Shown piece by piece: positions 1-8,847 of a DNA stretch of 36,516 nucleotides. This stretch comes from a virus: the IMG/VR virus record IMGVR_UViG_3300038701_002510, positions 1 through 36,516 of that record; one strand, given 5' to 3'. The notes under the pieces were generated by a model. That model saw nothing but the letters and a program-made list of their open reading frames with translations, ran no database searches and was not told the origin of the DNA. A program made the position numbers and the translations under genes. Positions within the stretch are counted from its first letter, which is position 1. The number at the start of each line of letters is the position of its first letter.

Positions 1-13
1 GTTTATAATCGGA

Positions 14-50
14 AAATTGAAAAGTACAATATTTCAAATTGAATTGTACA
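14..50. repeat. Paired transposase-type end sites near the right terminus
   Basis: Two 15-bp sites of the form AAATTGAAwwGTACA lie at 14-28 and 36-50, offset by 22 bp, about two helical turns. They sit just outside the stop of the last tail gene. Inverted or near copies occur in the non-coding region at the other end of the window (36180-36194 and 36363-36377). In phage Mu, MuA binds repeated sites about 22 bp long near both termini; by analogy these are candidate R1/R2 sites. The exact phage terminus is not resolved and lies near or just before base 1. Confidence 0.5.
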
Positions 51-61
51 GGAAATACACA

Positions 62-3000
62 CTACAAGCCTACATACATATAATTCCAATAGGTGCCATC
101 CCAAATACATAAAGCTCCACGGCCTCTAGTGCCAATACCATCAGTTGTTGAAGCACTAGAACCTTTCCAAAGACTATTACCATTTCCGTTTACGGTACAG
201 CCACCTGAACCCTGTCTAAATACTATTACTACTTGGCCATCCTTTGGACTAGATGGAAGGTTTACAGTACCGCTTGATGAGGAGTTGTATCTATAGAAAA
301 AATCTGTTTGGTTTAAAGTGGTAGCTCCCCCAGCTCTATAGCTGACAGACAACCCTTTTGCAAATAACCCCTCAAAATATCCACCCCAAGTACGTTCACT
401 ACTGTCACCTCCAGACGTGTTTGTCGCTTTTCCATAAACTGCTGCCAAAAAATCACTTGCATTGATAACAGGGTGCCTAGCCGTCACATCCGCATCAATA
501 CCAGCCATTCTTCCACCTATGTAAATATCACCACCAGAACCAATTTGACCGTATGCGCCTGTTATTCTGATTCGGTCTGGCCTTATGTCTAGTGCAGCAG
601 CTGGCTGTCCAGCTCCAGCATCAATGTCCATTGATAGAAGGCCACTGGCCAAATCCATTGTTACTGGCACATTGTTGGTCGCAGCTCCAGTACTGCTATA
701 CCTTGTAACACCACCCCTAAGATTTAAGGCTCCAGCAGTTCCATCAAGTACAGCTTTAGGGTTGCCATTAAATTCATCTTGGCTGCTAATCTTACCACTC
801 TTAATAACCCAATCGGCAATATTTGCGCTTTCGGCCAATAGAAGCCCTGTTGCAATACTTGTAAACTGCCCACCAAAGTTTTCCCATTGAGAGGCATTAA
901 AGGCACCAGCGGCTCCATTGGGGCCGTTATACAGATACCATACACCAGAATACTGCACAACATCCCTTCTCAATGAATTATTATAGTAAAAGGTGCCAGA
1001 ATCATGTAGGCCCCTATTGACTATTCCAGGGCCAGCTGCACCATCTTGACCGTCTGCACCAGGTTCTCCTTGCTCCCCTTTAAACTTTGACCAGGTATAA
1101 TCAGCTGGGTTAGTGCTCTCAGATGCAGTGGTTTTATTAACAGCAATACCGATGTATTCAGTATTGGCATTAGGAGTATCATACAATCCACTACCATCAG
1201 GGTTATTTGAGTATTTTACCCAAGTGTATAGAGTTTGCCCATCAGCTCCAGGAGGGCCTTGTACGCCCTCTCCTGACATAAGCCCCCAAATATAGTCAGC
1301 AGGGTTATTGGTTTCTATTGGAGTTGTCTTGTTATATGCAAATCCAATATAAGTCTTACCTGTTGGGTCATTGCTTATTCCCGTACCATTTACATCATCA
1401 GCATACCTAATCCATGTGTACAAGCTTTGCCCATCGGCTCCAGGGTCTCCAGGAACACCTTGAGGGCCATCATCACCCTTTGCGGCATAAACTTTCCAAT
1501 GAGTTCCATTGGTCGGTGCAATTCCTGTAACTGAGCCAGCTGAATACTTTACATGTGTCTGTCCATTGAAGGTCACAGAATCATTTTGAAAGTACTCTGT
1601 GCCATTATCATAGTCACCCCTGTAATTAACAAAATCAATATTAACTCCTGCTGGTGTCTGTAAAATGGAGCCCTTTAAGGTCACTTGATTTGGTTGGGTA
1701 ACGCCATAGTCCAAAGAGCTTTGGGAATTGCCGATTTTAAACCTGCCACCAGACAAATCAAAAAAGTTGAGACCATCAATACTTTTAATGGTTCCAGTGG
1801 TGATAGTATCTCCAGCAATGTATGTCATACCATTGGTAAAATCGAAATCACGCCTGCCATCAACAACAGCATACAGCACACCAAGGTTAAAAAGATATTG
1901 ACCAGGCTCATCCTCTGTGAGCCTGGGAACCTCACTGAGTTCCCATACACCCGTTAATGCAGTTTTAGAGCATTTTGCATATACATAGTAATATTTTGCA
2001 GGGTCGAGACTAGGAAATGTCCTGGGGTCAATATTCCATACATATCCAAGCCCTTCAATGTTCAGCTCATAGTGTATCAGCTGACCTCCAGTAATGTTCA
2101 ATTGATTCTCATCACCTGCATGGTTTGGAGATATTGCCACTCCAGCCAAACCAAAGTTTTGACTTTTGGCACCTACGGAAAGCATCAAGGTCTCAATACT
2201 CAATGGCTTTATGTTTTCTGGGTCAAAATACCCATCTGGGTCAAAAACCAAATCCTGTAGGTTTCTGAACCTTGCAGCAGTTCTCCTGGCCAGCTCCGCA
2301 CGTCTCCTATCAATATTTTTGGTCAGTACATTATTGTCAACCGTGGTGGCTATCAAACGCTCCTGGATAGTATATGGAACGGTGTCGGATATTACAGCCT
2401 CAATCTTATATTTGTTTACCAACGGAAAGCTCACTTGGGTAACCCTTATCTGAGCATCAATCCCTAAATCAGCATCCTGGATATTCACCAGATTTGCTAT
2501 TTTTAGGTCAATGCCATTTGACTTAACATACTTCTCATCAAGTTCAATTGCATAAGTTACCCTCGGTACACTGTTCTCATCAATATACTCTTGTGTGCGT
2601 TGTTCAAGCAATGCCTCAGCTGCATCAATATAGGTCTGTGGCATTTCAATATCAACCAAGGTGTAATCATCACCAATAGCTGGCCTAAAATTTGTATTCG
2701 GTAATTGATAGCCATTATCCTCTTCAAAAGGCAATAATTCAAATGTTTTAACACTGTTTAAATACCTTTTTAACTCAAATTCATAACCAGCAAGCGAACC
2801 TGTTTTAAATACGACTTTGGCAACAGTTCCCTCAATCAATTGATCATTCAAATCAAAGTCAATGGTGTCATCAACAAATTTAAAGGGGTCATTCGCGTTT
2901 ACAGCTGTTACGCTGCCTGTTCTGTTGGGGTATATGTCATCAAAGGTAACAGCTCCCTCCCTTACCCCATATAGTGCCTGATTATTCTCTAGGTACCTGT

Positions 3001-3688
3001 TTTCAAATACCAGCCGAGTACTTCCATTCCTGTAATCAGGGCCAAGGTTTTTCCTGGCACCAAATCCAAATACACGGGTCAGCAGGCTTTTTTCATCTAT
3101 AGTGGTTCTGGTAATGCTGTAAAGGCCTTTTCCACGTCCATACTCAAACTGTAATACGGTGGCAGCTCCAACAGAGGTCTGTAAGTAAATCGCCTTTCCA
3201 GCCAACCGATACTCCATGTCAAACGCCTCAGCAATACGGGTCAGAGCAGTACGGCAAGTATCATCTGAAAATGTAAGCGTTTGGGGCTCTGCAATATCAA
3301 CTGATGCAACTGACCAACCTGGTTGTATTGCATTGATGTTGGTAAGCAGCAATTGCAGAAAGTCATTGGGGGTGCCATGATAACTGAAATCAGACTGGCC
3401 CTCATCCATAAAGAGCTTGTTATACAAAAAGTATATCTCACCCTCAAAGTCCATCCTATAGGAATAGGTAAAATTATTGACCTTTTCCAAGGTAGGTGCC
3501 GAGTTTAGATAATACCTTTCGCCCTCATATTCAATATAGTCTCCAATTTGAATATCTATAGGGGCATTGGTAATGGTCTCCACAGCAATACGATGCTCAC
3601 CCATCAATTTATGGGTGAGCATCGTACGCTCATCAATGGCAACACTAAACTGAGCAAGTCCGTTTCTAAGGATGATTAATTGGGTCAC
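62..3688 (-). CDS. Tail tip/host-specificity protein with collagen-like fibre segments
   Basis: 1208 aa, last gene of the structural operon. About the first 450 residues look like the tail-hub/tail-associated (Tal-like) proteins that siphoviruses place after the distal tail protein. Residues around 735-750, 805-820 and 870-890 are Gly-X-Y collagen-like triplets. The first two of these each precede a copy of a roughly 60-residue module (LYTW...YIG.A.NKTT...NPADY.W), so a unit of about 75 aa is tandemly duplicated. The C-terminal third is Gly/Ser/Thr rich and probably beta-structured, suiting receptor binding. No peptidase motif was identified. A perfect 16-bp inverted repeat lies in the codons near the N-terminus. 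The start codon overlaps the preceding small membrane-protein gene by 4 bp (ATGA). Role by position and composition: tail tip plus receptor-binding fibre. Confidence 0.75.
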   Translation of the reverse strand: MTQLIILRNGLAQFSVAIDERTMLTHKLMGEHRIAVETITNAPIDIQIGDYIEYEGERYYLNSAPTLEKVNNFTYSYRMDFEGEIYFLYNKLFMDEGQSDFSYHGTPNDFLQLLLTNINAIQPGWSVASVDIAEPQTLTFSDDTCRTALTRIAEAFDMEYRLAGKAIYLQTSVGAATVLQFEYGRGKGLYSITRTTIDEKSLLTRVFGFGARKNLGPDYRNGSTRLVFENRYLENNQALYGVREGAVTFDDIYPNRTGSVTAVNANDPFKFVDDTIDFDLNDQLIEGTVAKVVFKTGSLAGYEFELKRYLNSVKTFELLPFEEDNGYQLPNTNFRPAIGDDYTLVDIEMPQTYIDAAEALLEQRTQEYIDENSVPRVTYAIELDEKYVKSNGIDLKIANLVNIQDADLGIDAQIRVTQVSFPLVNKYKIEAVISDTVPYTIQERLIATTVDNNVLTKNIDRRRAELARRTAARFRNLQDLVFDPDGYFDPENIKPLSIETLMLSVGAKSQNFGLAGVAISPNHAGDENQLNITGGQLIHYELNIEGLGYVWNIDPRTFPSLDPAKYYYVYAKCSKTALTGVWELSEVPRLTEDEPGQYLFNLGVLYAVVDGRRDFDFTNGMTYIAGDTITTGTIKSIDGLNFFDLSGGRFKIGNSQSSLDYGVTQPNQVTLKGSILQTPAGVNIDFVNYRGDYDNGTEYFQNDSVTFNGQTHVKYSAGSVTGIAPTNGTHWKVYAAKGDDGPQGVPGDPGADGQSLYTWIRYADDVNGTGISNDPTGKTYIGFAYNKTTPIETNNPADYIWGLMSGEGVQGPPGADGQTLYTWVKYSNNPDGSGLYDTPNANTEYIGIAVNKTTASESTNPADYTWSKFKGEQGEPGADGQDGAAGPGIVNRGLHDSGTFYYNNSLRRDVVQYSGVWYLYNGPNGAAGAFNASQWENFGGQFTSIATGLLLAESANIADWVIKSGKISSQDEFNGNPKAVLDGTAGALNLRGGVTRYSSTGAATNNVPVTMDLASGLLSMDIDAGAGQPAAALDIRPDRIRITGAYGQIGSGGDIYIGGRMAGIDADVTARHPVINASDFLAAVYGKATNTSGGDSSERTWGGYFEGLFAKGLSVSYRAGGATTLNQTDFFYRYNSSSSGTVNLPSSPKDGQVVIVFRQGSGGCTVNGNGNSLWKGSSASTTDGIGTRGRGALCIWDGTYWNYMYVGL
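3589..3626. repeat. Perfect 16-bp inverted repeat within the tail-tip gene
   Basis: TACGATGCTCACCCAT at 3589-3604 and its exact reverse complement at 3611-3626 flank a 6-nt loop (CAATTT). The repeat lies about 60-100 nt inside the tail-tip coding sequence, over codons for roughly residues 21-33, so mRNA would form a very stable hairpin soon after the start codon. No T-run follows on either strand, so it is not a standard terminator. It could be a translational brake, an RNA-processing site or a protein-binding palindrome. Confidence 0.85.
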
Positions 3689-3888
3689 TTCTTTTTTGTG
3701 ATTGCTTTGTAAATTGCTTTAAAATAGGTTTTCCATGAGCCTTGATGGTGCTTTAAGACCACGTTGTAATACAGCATAGAGGCAAAGTAAAAAAGTGCCA
3801 CAATACTAACTAATACGCTGAAAAACGCTGGGGCGGTTGCTGCCCACACCATAAGGACTATCAGTGATTTGGTCATTTGGGGCTCCAT
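3685..3888 (-). CDS. Small membrane protein, possible holin
   Basis: 67 aa. A hydrophobic stretch from about residue 7 to 43 can form one or two membrane segments, followed by a Lys-rich C-terminus (ending AITKKK). Its ATG is embedded in the TAATG at the end of the upstream 96-aa gene, which points to translational coupling; a second ATG four codons in is an alternative start. Small, hydrophobic and basic-tailed, next to another small membrane protein, it could be a holin or a tail-operon accessory protein. The endolysin lies more than 11 kb upstream in the same operon, so the lysis role is inference only. Confidence 0.6.
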   Translation of the reverse strand: MEPQMTKSLIVLMVWAATAPAFFSVLVSIVALFYFASMLYYNVVLKHHQGSWKTYFKAIYKAITKKK

Positions 3889-4178
3889 TATTTAGAGAAT
3901 TTCTCCATGTAAGTGTTAAACAATTTGCCAATATTATTGGCCACGGTTCCAAATACGCTACCTCCCCAAACCAGGAAAAAGCCAATACCCAAGAACCAGG
4001 CCCTTGTAGGTTCAATCTTAATGGTTTCCATGTTCTCTACCAGCAAGCTTTTGGCAGGAAGGTAAACGGCTATAAGAAACATTATGGCACCTAAAAGTCT
4101 AAAGGCAATTATCCACAACCATTCACCTTTGGATTTATCTGATGGTTTCTGAAATGGTTTTTTGATTTCCTGTGTCAT
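3888..4178 (-). CDS. Two-TM small membrane protein, possible holin
   Basis: 96 aa. A charged N-terminus (Lys-rich, about 18 residues) is followed by hydrophobic segments near residues 20-45 and 62-84, consistent with two transmembrane helices and a short linker, then a C-terminus ending YMEKFSK. Size and topology fit class II holins, but no family motif was recognised. It is followed directly, with a TAATG overlap, by a second small hydrophobic protein, so the two may act as a holin/antiholin-like pair. It starts 11 bp after the upstream secreted beta-helix gene. Confidence 0.6.
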   Translation of the reverse strand: MTQEIKKPFQKPSDKSKGEWLWIIAFRLLGAIMFLIAVYLPAKSLLVENMETIKIEPTRAWFLGIGFFLVWGGSVFGTVANNIGKLFNTYMEKFSK

Positions 4179-4189
4179 ATTTATCTATT

Positions 4190-6871
4190 TTAATTGATTG
4201 TAACTGTCGGGTTGTTTCCTGGGCCTACAGATGTGCCTGTTTGGCTTCCAACAATATTTAGTATTGGCGAGCCACTTCCACCTGTAATGGTAGTATTACT
4301 AATGCTTGAGTTTAATAGATTGCCAGCAATGTTCCCAATCTCATAGGTCAATGAACCAGTGTTGATAGTGATAGTATTGTTATCGGCATGAAACTCAGTT
4401 ATCGTAACTCCAGAACCATCTGAACTAATGATACCATCAAATACTCCAGTATCATTAAATATGATGTTATTGCTGTCAAAGTTCATATAACCTTTTGTGT
4501 CACCACCTAAATTGTAAAAGTCAACAGGGGCCTGTTGAGCTCCAGTGATATTGTCATAGGTAAATGTGTTGCCAATGACATTGGTAGGCTCCGCTATACT
4601 GCCCCCGAAATATTGCATGACCTCAATGGAACCGTTTATAAAATTGTTTCCTATTATGTCAATATTTCTAATGTCACCAGTATAACTACTTGTGTTTGAA
4701 CCCAATCGAATGGCTCCCAATCCAGCTACAGAGGGATTTTTTTCATTGTTCAGCCCCATCGCATTCCAAATATCAAAAGTATTGCCTTTGATCAGTGCGT
4801 TTTCAGTATTGGTCAATGACAAGTACCATCTTTTCATGTACTCGTTACCATTCGAGCGGAGTACATTGTTTACTATTTTAACATTCTGCAAGTTGCCCCC
4901 AGAAGTACTAAAAACATCCAGCATGGTCGCCGTTAATTGGACTGACACAAAAGATGCAGTGGATATTTCAGTAAAATCAGAGTTCTGCACGGTAAACTGG
5001 CCCTTTGTCATCTTTATGGCCCTTCTTCCAATTTCATAATAGGTCTCATTGTCAAACAGAGTATGTCCATTGTGAACCCTATCACCACTGGCCGTATAAT
5101 AAACTGCCTCGGCATCATCACCAGTGATATGATGGTAGGTGTTGCCATAGTGGACTATTTCAAAGTCGGCATCACTTATTGACCCGCACTCCATCCAAAT
5201 ACCCTTTGAAATCCCATCTGAATTGTTGGAGGCATTGTCTCCTTGAGCGGTAATATCCCTAAAAGTGTTCCTGACAAACTCACCATATACCAAAGAACCT
5301 GCACCTGCACCTCTTATGGCATAGCTTCTGATGGGCTGGGGGTTCCAAAGGTTTTCAAAAACCAAATCCTTGAATGAAAACCTGGAATAAGTGAGCAACC
5401 TAAATACACGTCCGTATGTATCGGTCATGTCAAAAGTGCCGTTATAGACCGTAAATTCAATATTGCTCAGTCTAAAAAGCTCATCGATTGAATAATTTGA
5501 AGTGTCAAAGTTTGCTGCACTGGTTGTCTGAAGGATTGCACCGTTCATATCCCAATTAAGTGTACCAGAGCGGCTTATTGTGGAGTGGTCATTTTTGGTG
5601 TATATTCCGCTTGTTCCAAACGAAATATGAGCCACATTGTTCCATCCTGCTTCAATACTATCATTGTCATCAGAAGAATCATTTGCAGTGGCACCGAACA
5701 TTTCAAGGGGCAAGATGCTTTTACTGTAAACCTCACTGAATGAAATGTTACTGGAAAAAAGCTGGGTATTGGAAGCTTCAATACCAATTGTACTAACGTC
5801 CAGCGTTCCACTGAGAACACCTCCACCAGCTTTGAGCACCATTCCATTTGCAGGTGTCAACCCAGTAACGCTAAAAGAGCCTGTTACCGTGGCCAAAGTA
5901 CCTGCATTGGCAGGGTTTTCAAAATCGGATGCATTGGCAATGGTGGATGTACCAGATGTTGTTGGATAACTGGAGCTAACAGTGTCATTGTCCACTATTT
6001 CAACAATAGCCCTGTCAAGTCCTTCCGTTGTATATCCAGAGCCCGCATCAACAATAAGCAAAATTGTTTCTTTTGGCTCAATCAGCCCATCATCCACCGC
6101 TGTCAGGTTCAATGTTGCAGCAGATTGTCCATCAGAAATGGCTATTGTACCAGTGTTTCCCGTGTAATCGGTTCCATCTGCTTGGCCATCCAAATGATAG
6201 TTTATAACAATATCACTACCTGTACTGTTGACCTCGCTCAAAGTGAAGTAAAACTGTGCAATGGTTTCCCCTTCTTCTGTTGCAGTATTATCCAATGCGG
6301 TTACACTGGCCAACATTGAACCACCTGCACCGTCATCATCCACAATGGTCACCACAGCACTGTCAGGGCTTCCCGTGGTATATCCAGCTCCATTCGCCAA
6401 GGTGAGTATAACAGTTTCGTTTATTGTGTTCGCATCGTTCAAAGGTGTTAGGTTTATAGTGGCACATTGACTGCCATTTGGAATGGTTACGCTACCAGAT
6501 AGCCCTACATAATTTGTACCTGCCACACCCGTTCCCGACAAATCATAATCAATGATCATATCAGAGCCCGTATCATTGGCCCTGTCAAGGCATATTTGAT
6601 AATATCCTATAGAAAGGTCTGATTCATTGGCTATGGCATCGGGTGCCGTTACAGTTGCCACAAAATCAACTGAACAGGTAGAACAGCTACCTCCACAATC
6701 CACACCTGTCTCATCACCGTTTTGTATGCCATCATTACAGGTTGGTGAAACTTGTGGTGTTCCTGATAACGTTTTTACCTCAAGACCTTTGTAATAGACT
6801 TTTTGGCCTTTAAATGTCTGGGCATTCATGGCCAATGGCAAAAGAAATATAAGTAGTACTAAATGTCTCAT
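4190..6871 (-). CDS. Secreted Calx-beta/parallel beta-helix protein in the tail operon
   Basis: 893 aa. Residues 1-17 form a clear Sec signal peptide with a predicted cut at NAQ-T. A Cys-rich segment (residues 45-66, CNDGIQNGDETGVDCGG followed by C..C) resembles a motif of Bacteroidetes surface proteins. Two Calx-beta-like domains follow (about 70-178 and 186-297; both end in a VVTIVDDD/VEIVDND-type strand). The rest, about 310-893, is Asn/Ser/Thr/Gly rich with recurring N.I.NN.F rungs typical of right-handed parallel beta-helices such as pectate-lyase-like tailspikes. The start overlaps the stop of the upstream gene (TAATG). Position says tailspike or fibre, but the signal peptide says export; a virion part assembled in the cytoplasm would not normally carry one. 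No catalytic residues were identified. Confidence 0.75.
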   Translation of the reverse strand: MRHLVLLIFLLPLAMNAQTFKGQKVYYKGLEVKTLSGTPQVSPTCNDGIQNGDETGVDCGGSCSTCSVDFVATVTAPDAIANESDLSIGYYQICLDRANDTGSDMIIDYDLSGTGVAGTNYVGLSGSVTIPNGSQCATINLTPLNDANTINETVILTLANGAGYTTGSPDSAVVTIVDDDGAGGSMLASVTALDNTATEEGETIAQFYFTLSEVNSTGSDIVINYHLDGQADGTDYTGNTGTIAISDGQSAATLNLTAVDDGLIEPKETILLIVDAGSGYTTEGLDRAIVEIVDNDTVSSSYPTTSGTSTIANASDFENPANAGTLATVTGSFSVTGLTPANGMVLKAGGGVLSGTLDVSTIGIEASNTQLFSSNISFSEVYSKSILPLEMFGATANDSSDDNDSIEAGWNNVAHISFGTSGIYTKNDHSTISRSGTLNWDMNGAILQTTSAANFDTSNYSIDELFRLSNIEFTVYNGTFDMTDTYGRVFRLLTYSRFSFKDLVFENLWNPQPIRSYAIRGAGAGSLVYGEFVRNTFRDITAQGDNASNNSDGISKGIWMECGSISDADFEIVHYGNTYHHITGDDAEAVYYTASGDRVHNGHTLFDNETYYEIGRRAIKMTKGQFTVQNSDFTEISTASFVSVQLTATMLDVFSTSGGNLQNVKIVNNVLRSNGNEYMKRWYLSLTNTENALIKGNTFDIWNAMGLNNEKNPSVAGLGAIRLGSNTSSYTGDIRNIDIIGNNFINGSIEVMQYFGGSIAEPTNVIGNTFTYDNITGAQQAPVDFYNLGGDTKGYMNFDSNNIIFNDTGVFDGIISSDGSGVTITEFHADNNTITINTGSLTYEIGNIAGNLLNSSISNTTITGGSGSPILNIVGSQTGTSVGPGNNPTVTIN

Positions 6872-8349
6872 TAATTCTCGGTTATCACTATTTCAGAAAT
6901 CTCAATGGCCCCTGTAGCGGTACCATCGTTATCACCTGGATAAAATTGCATTGTTACTGTACTGGATGTCGGGGTAAATGTCACTGTGGCCTCAAACCAA
7001 TTTGTTCCATTTGCATCATAGTCAACATTGTATGTTGCTCCAGTTACATTTTGCCAATTGAAAACCCCTCCTGTACCAGATACCCTTCTAGTCCTAAAAG
7101 TAGCGGTGTGAGGTGTTAGGTTCAATCCTGTCACTGAAATTGCTCCAGACCTAAACCCTGCATTTAACTGCTCTAGGTTAACAGCATAAGAGCCGCCCCC
7201 GCCTCCATCGGTATTAGCGACTGAGGTAATGACACAAGAAGAGCCATTTGGTGTCCATTGTGACACATCATTGGCCTCTCCTGCACCTGCACTGGCCGCA
7301 TCACCTGTAACATACAAATCTGTTATGGCACTTCCCTTTATGGCAGTGTCCGTGGCATCGGCACCTTGGCCACCAATATTGGATAAATAGACCGTTAGTG
7401 TTATAGTGCCATCTGATAGGCTTGATAAATCAACATCTGTAATTTGGTCTGTTGCAGTTGAAATGGTACCAAATCCAGTTACTGGAGTTCCACCACCGTC
7501 ACTGGTAAACGAGTAATCATAATAAGCTCCGACCTCGGCACCCGCAAAAGTGAAACTATCAGACCCATTGGCCAAAACAGGGTCATTGTCTATGGCCACG
7601 GTATATCCGCTCGGTGCAGGAGGTGTAATGACATAAAGCCCCAAATTCAATTTTTCAGAGGTTGTGAGCGCATCGAATTCGGCCTGTGTCAGTTCTGTGA
7701 CCAATCCAGCCAAAGCGTTTGAAACAGCTAATGTAGATGGATATTTGGTGTTATCGGGTGAATCCAGATTTGTCGCCTTGTTACTCAAAAACTCTCGTAA
7801 TGAGATTCCTGCAATCTCAAAAGACCAGCTATCAAGGTCATAGGGGTTGCTGACTGTAAGATTGTCCAGTTTTGCTTGATCCGTAGGTGAAAGACTTCCC
7901 GAATTATTGTCCACATAAGCCTTTACACTTTCAGCACTTGGCACATTGGTAGCAGTTGCTGATCCAAAAGTATCATCATCCACTAATGCCAATATATTAA
8001 TGTAACTCCCAAAATCAGGAATTTGGCTTTTGTTAATCGACAATGCCGCCTCATGCTGTGTAACATTCGACTGCTGCACCCTTCCATCAGCAAGCACCCC
8101 AGAGGTCAAAAGTGATGCATCAGTTGTAGGTGTGCCTCCTTCCACATCCACAATCCATGCACTACCATCCCATCTGTAATAGTTACCATTGGTACTTAAA
8201 TACTTTTCCCCAATGGTAGGGCTTGAAGGTGGCAAAGCCTGTGGAACATAAATAACACTTTTAACCACAGGTTTTGATTGCGGTACGTCCTGAGCTTTTA
8301 CGGCCCAAAAGGCCAAAATCAATAGAAAACTGAATACTGTCTTTTTCAT
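6871..8349 (-). CDS. Tail-fibre-like protein with N-terminal signal peptide
   Basis: 492 aa. Residues 1-19 are a Sec signal peptide (KKT, hydrophobic core, cut near KAQ-D). Residues about 40-60 contain a YYRWDGSAWIVD motif and residues about 225-245 a LTQAEFDALTTSEKLNLGLYVI motif, both common in phage tail fibres and their shafts. The middle is coiled or shaft-like. The last 150 residues look like a beta-sandwich of the carbohydrate-binding type (Gly-rich turns, alternating strands, ending EISEIVITEN). It overlaps the next small gene by 4 bp at its start and the secreted beta-helix gene at its stop, so it is embedded in the tail operon. Fibre motifs joined to an export signal are unusual. Confidence 0.75.
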   Translation of the reverse strand: MKKTVFSFLLILAFWAVKAQDVPQSKPVVKSVIYVPQALPPSSPTIGEKYLSTNGNYYRWDGSAWIVDVEGGTPTTDASLLTSGVLADGRVQQSNVTQHEAALSINKSQIPDFGSYINILALVDDDTFGSATATNVPSAESVKAYVDNNSGSLSPTDQAKLDNLTVSNPYDLDSWSFEIAGISLREFLSNKATNLDSPDNTKYPSTLAVSNALAGLVTELTQAEFDALTTSEKLNLGLYVITPPAPSGYTVAIDNDPVLANGSDSFTFAGAEVGAYYDYSFTSDGGGTPVTGFGTISTATDQITDVDLSSLSDGTITLTVYLSNIGGQGADATDTAIKGSAITDLYVTGDAASAGAGEANDVSQWTPNGSSCVITSVANTDGGGGGSYAVNLEQLNAGFRSGAISVTGLNLTPHTATFRTRRVSGTGGVFNWQNVTGATYNVDYDANGTNWFEATVTFTPTSSTVTMQFYPGDNDGTATGAIEISEIVITEN

Positions 8350-8510
8350 TTTTTTACGGTGTTGATTAGGTCACCATCCTTATCCCTCCAGATAGTGATG
8401 TTTTTAATTTTTGTTTTGTAGAGCTCTTTTTTTTGAGAGGCCTTGATGGACACTCCCAAAGAAACAAAGGCTATCAGTATGGCCACACTGGCCAATATTG
8501 TTGGTATCAT
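8346..8510 (-). CDS. 54-aa single-TM protein
   Basis: Short gene with N-terminal sequence MIPTILASVAILIAFVSLGV, a single membrane segment, then a basic and polar tail (KKELYKTKIKN, ending NTVKK). Its ATG lies in an ATGA overlap with the stop of the upstream 112-aa gene, and its own TGA overlaps the ATG of the signal-peptide fibre gene, so both boundaries suggest translational coupling. Function not recognised; small one-TM proteins in tail operons can be holin or spanin components, but nothing specific supports that here. Confidence 0.65.
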   Translation of the reverse strand: MIPTILASVAILIAFVSLGVSIKASQKKELYKTKIKNITIWRDKDGDLINTVKK

Positions 8511-8845
8511 ATCGGATTGCTTTGTGTTATTGTTATGTGCTGGTTTTTATCGGTCATTGGAGCAGTATTTATATACCCTTCAATCTTATATCCTGGCCAA
8601 AGAGTTCCCACACCTGAAATCTCATCACCAACCTCATACTCATCCAAATCAGAGTTGCCCTCACCTTTATGCCATCGGTAACCGTCTTTTCTTAGATTGT
8701 TCATGGCAAGCCATTTTTTCACTTCGTCCAAATCCGTGTACTGAGGGTCTGACTGGTCTTGTTTTCCCACCATAAGCTTATCTGTGGCCAATAGTGACCC
8801 AGCAGCTCTTTTTGTCATGTCTGACCAAAATTTTATTACTCCCAT
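8507..8845 (-). CDS. Hypothetical tail-region protein
   Basis: 112 aa, no signal peptide or membrane segment. The N-terminus (MGVIKFWSDMTKRAAGSLLATDKLMVGK) followed by a short helical part (YTDLDEVKKWLAMNN) is reminiscent of fibre-adaptor N-termini that read out a parameter list, and the C-terminal half looks beta-rich (GDEISGVGTLWPGYKIEGYI). It lies 2 bp after the distal-tail-like gene and overlaps the next small membrane-protein gene by ATGA. A tail-tip accessory or fibre-attachment protein is plausible; the family is not recognised. Confidence 0.6.
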   Translation of the reverse strand: MGVIKFWSDMTKRAAGSLLATDKLMVGKQDQSDPQYTDLDEVKKWLAMNNLRKDGYRWHKGEGNSDLDEYEVGDEISGVGTLWPGYKIEGYINTAPMTDKNQHITITQSNPI

Positions 8846-8847
8846 TG

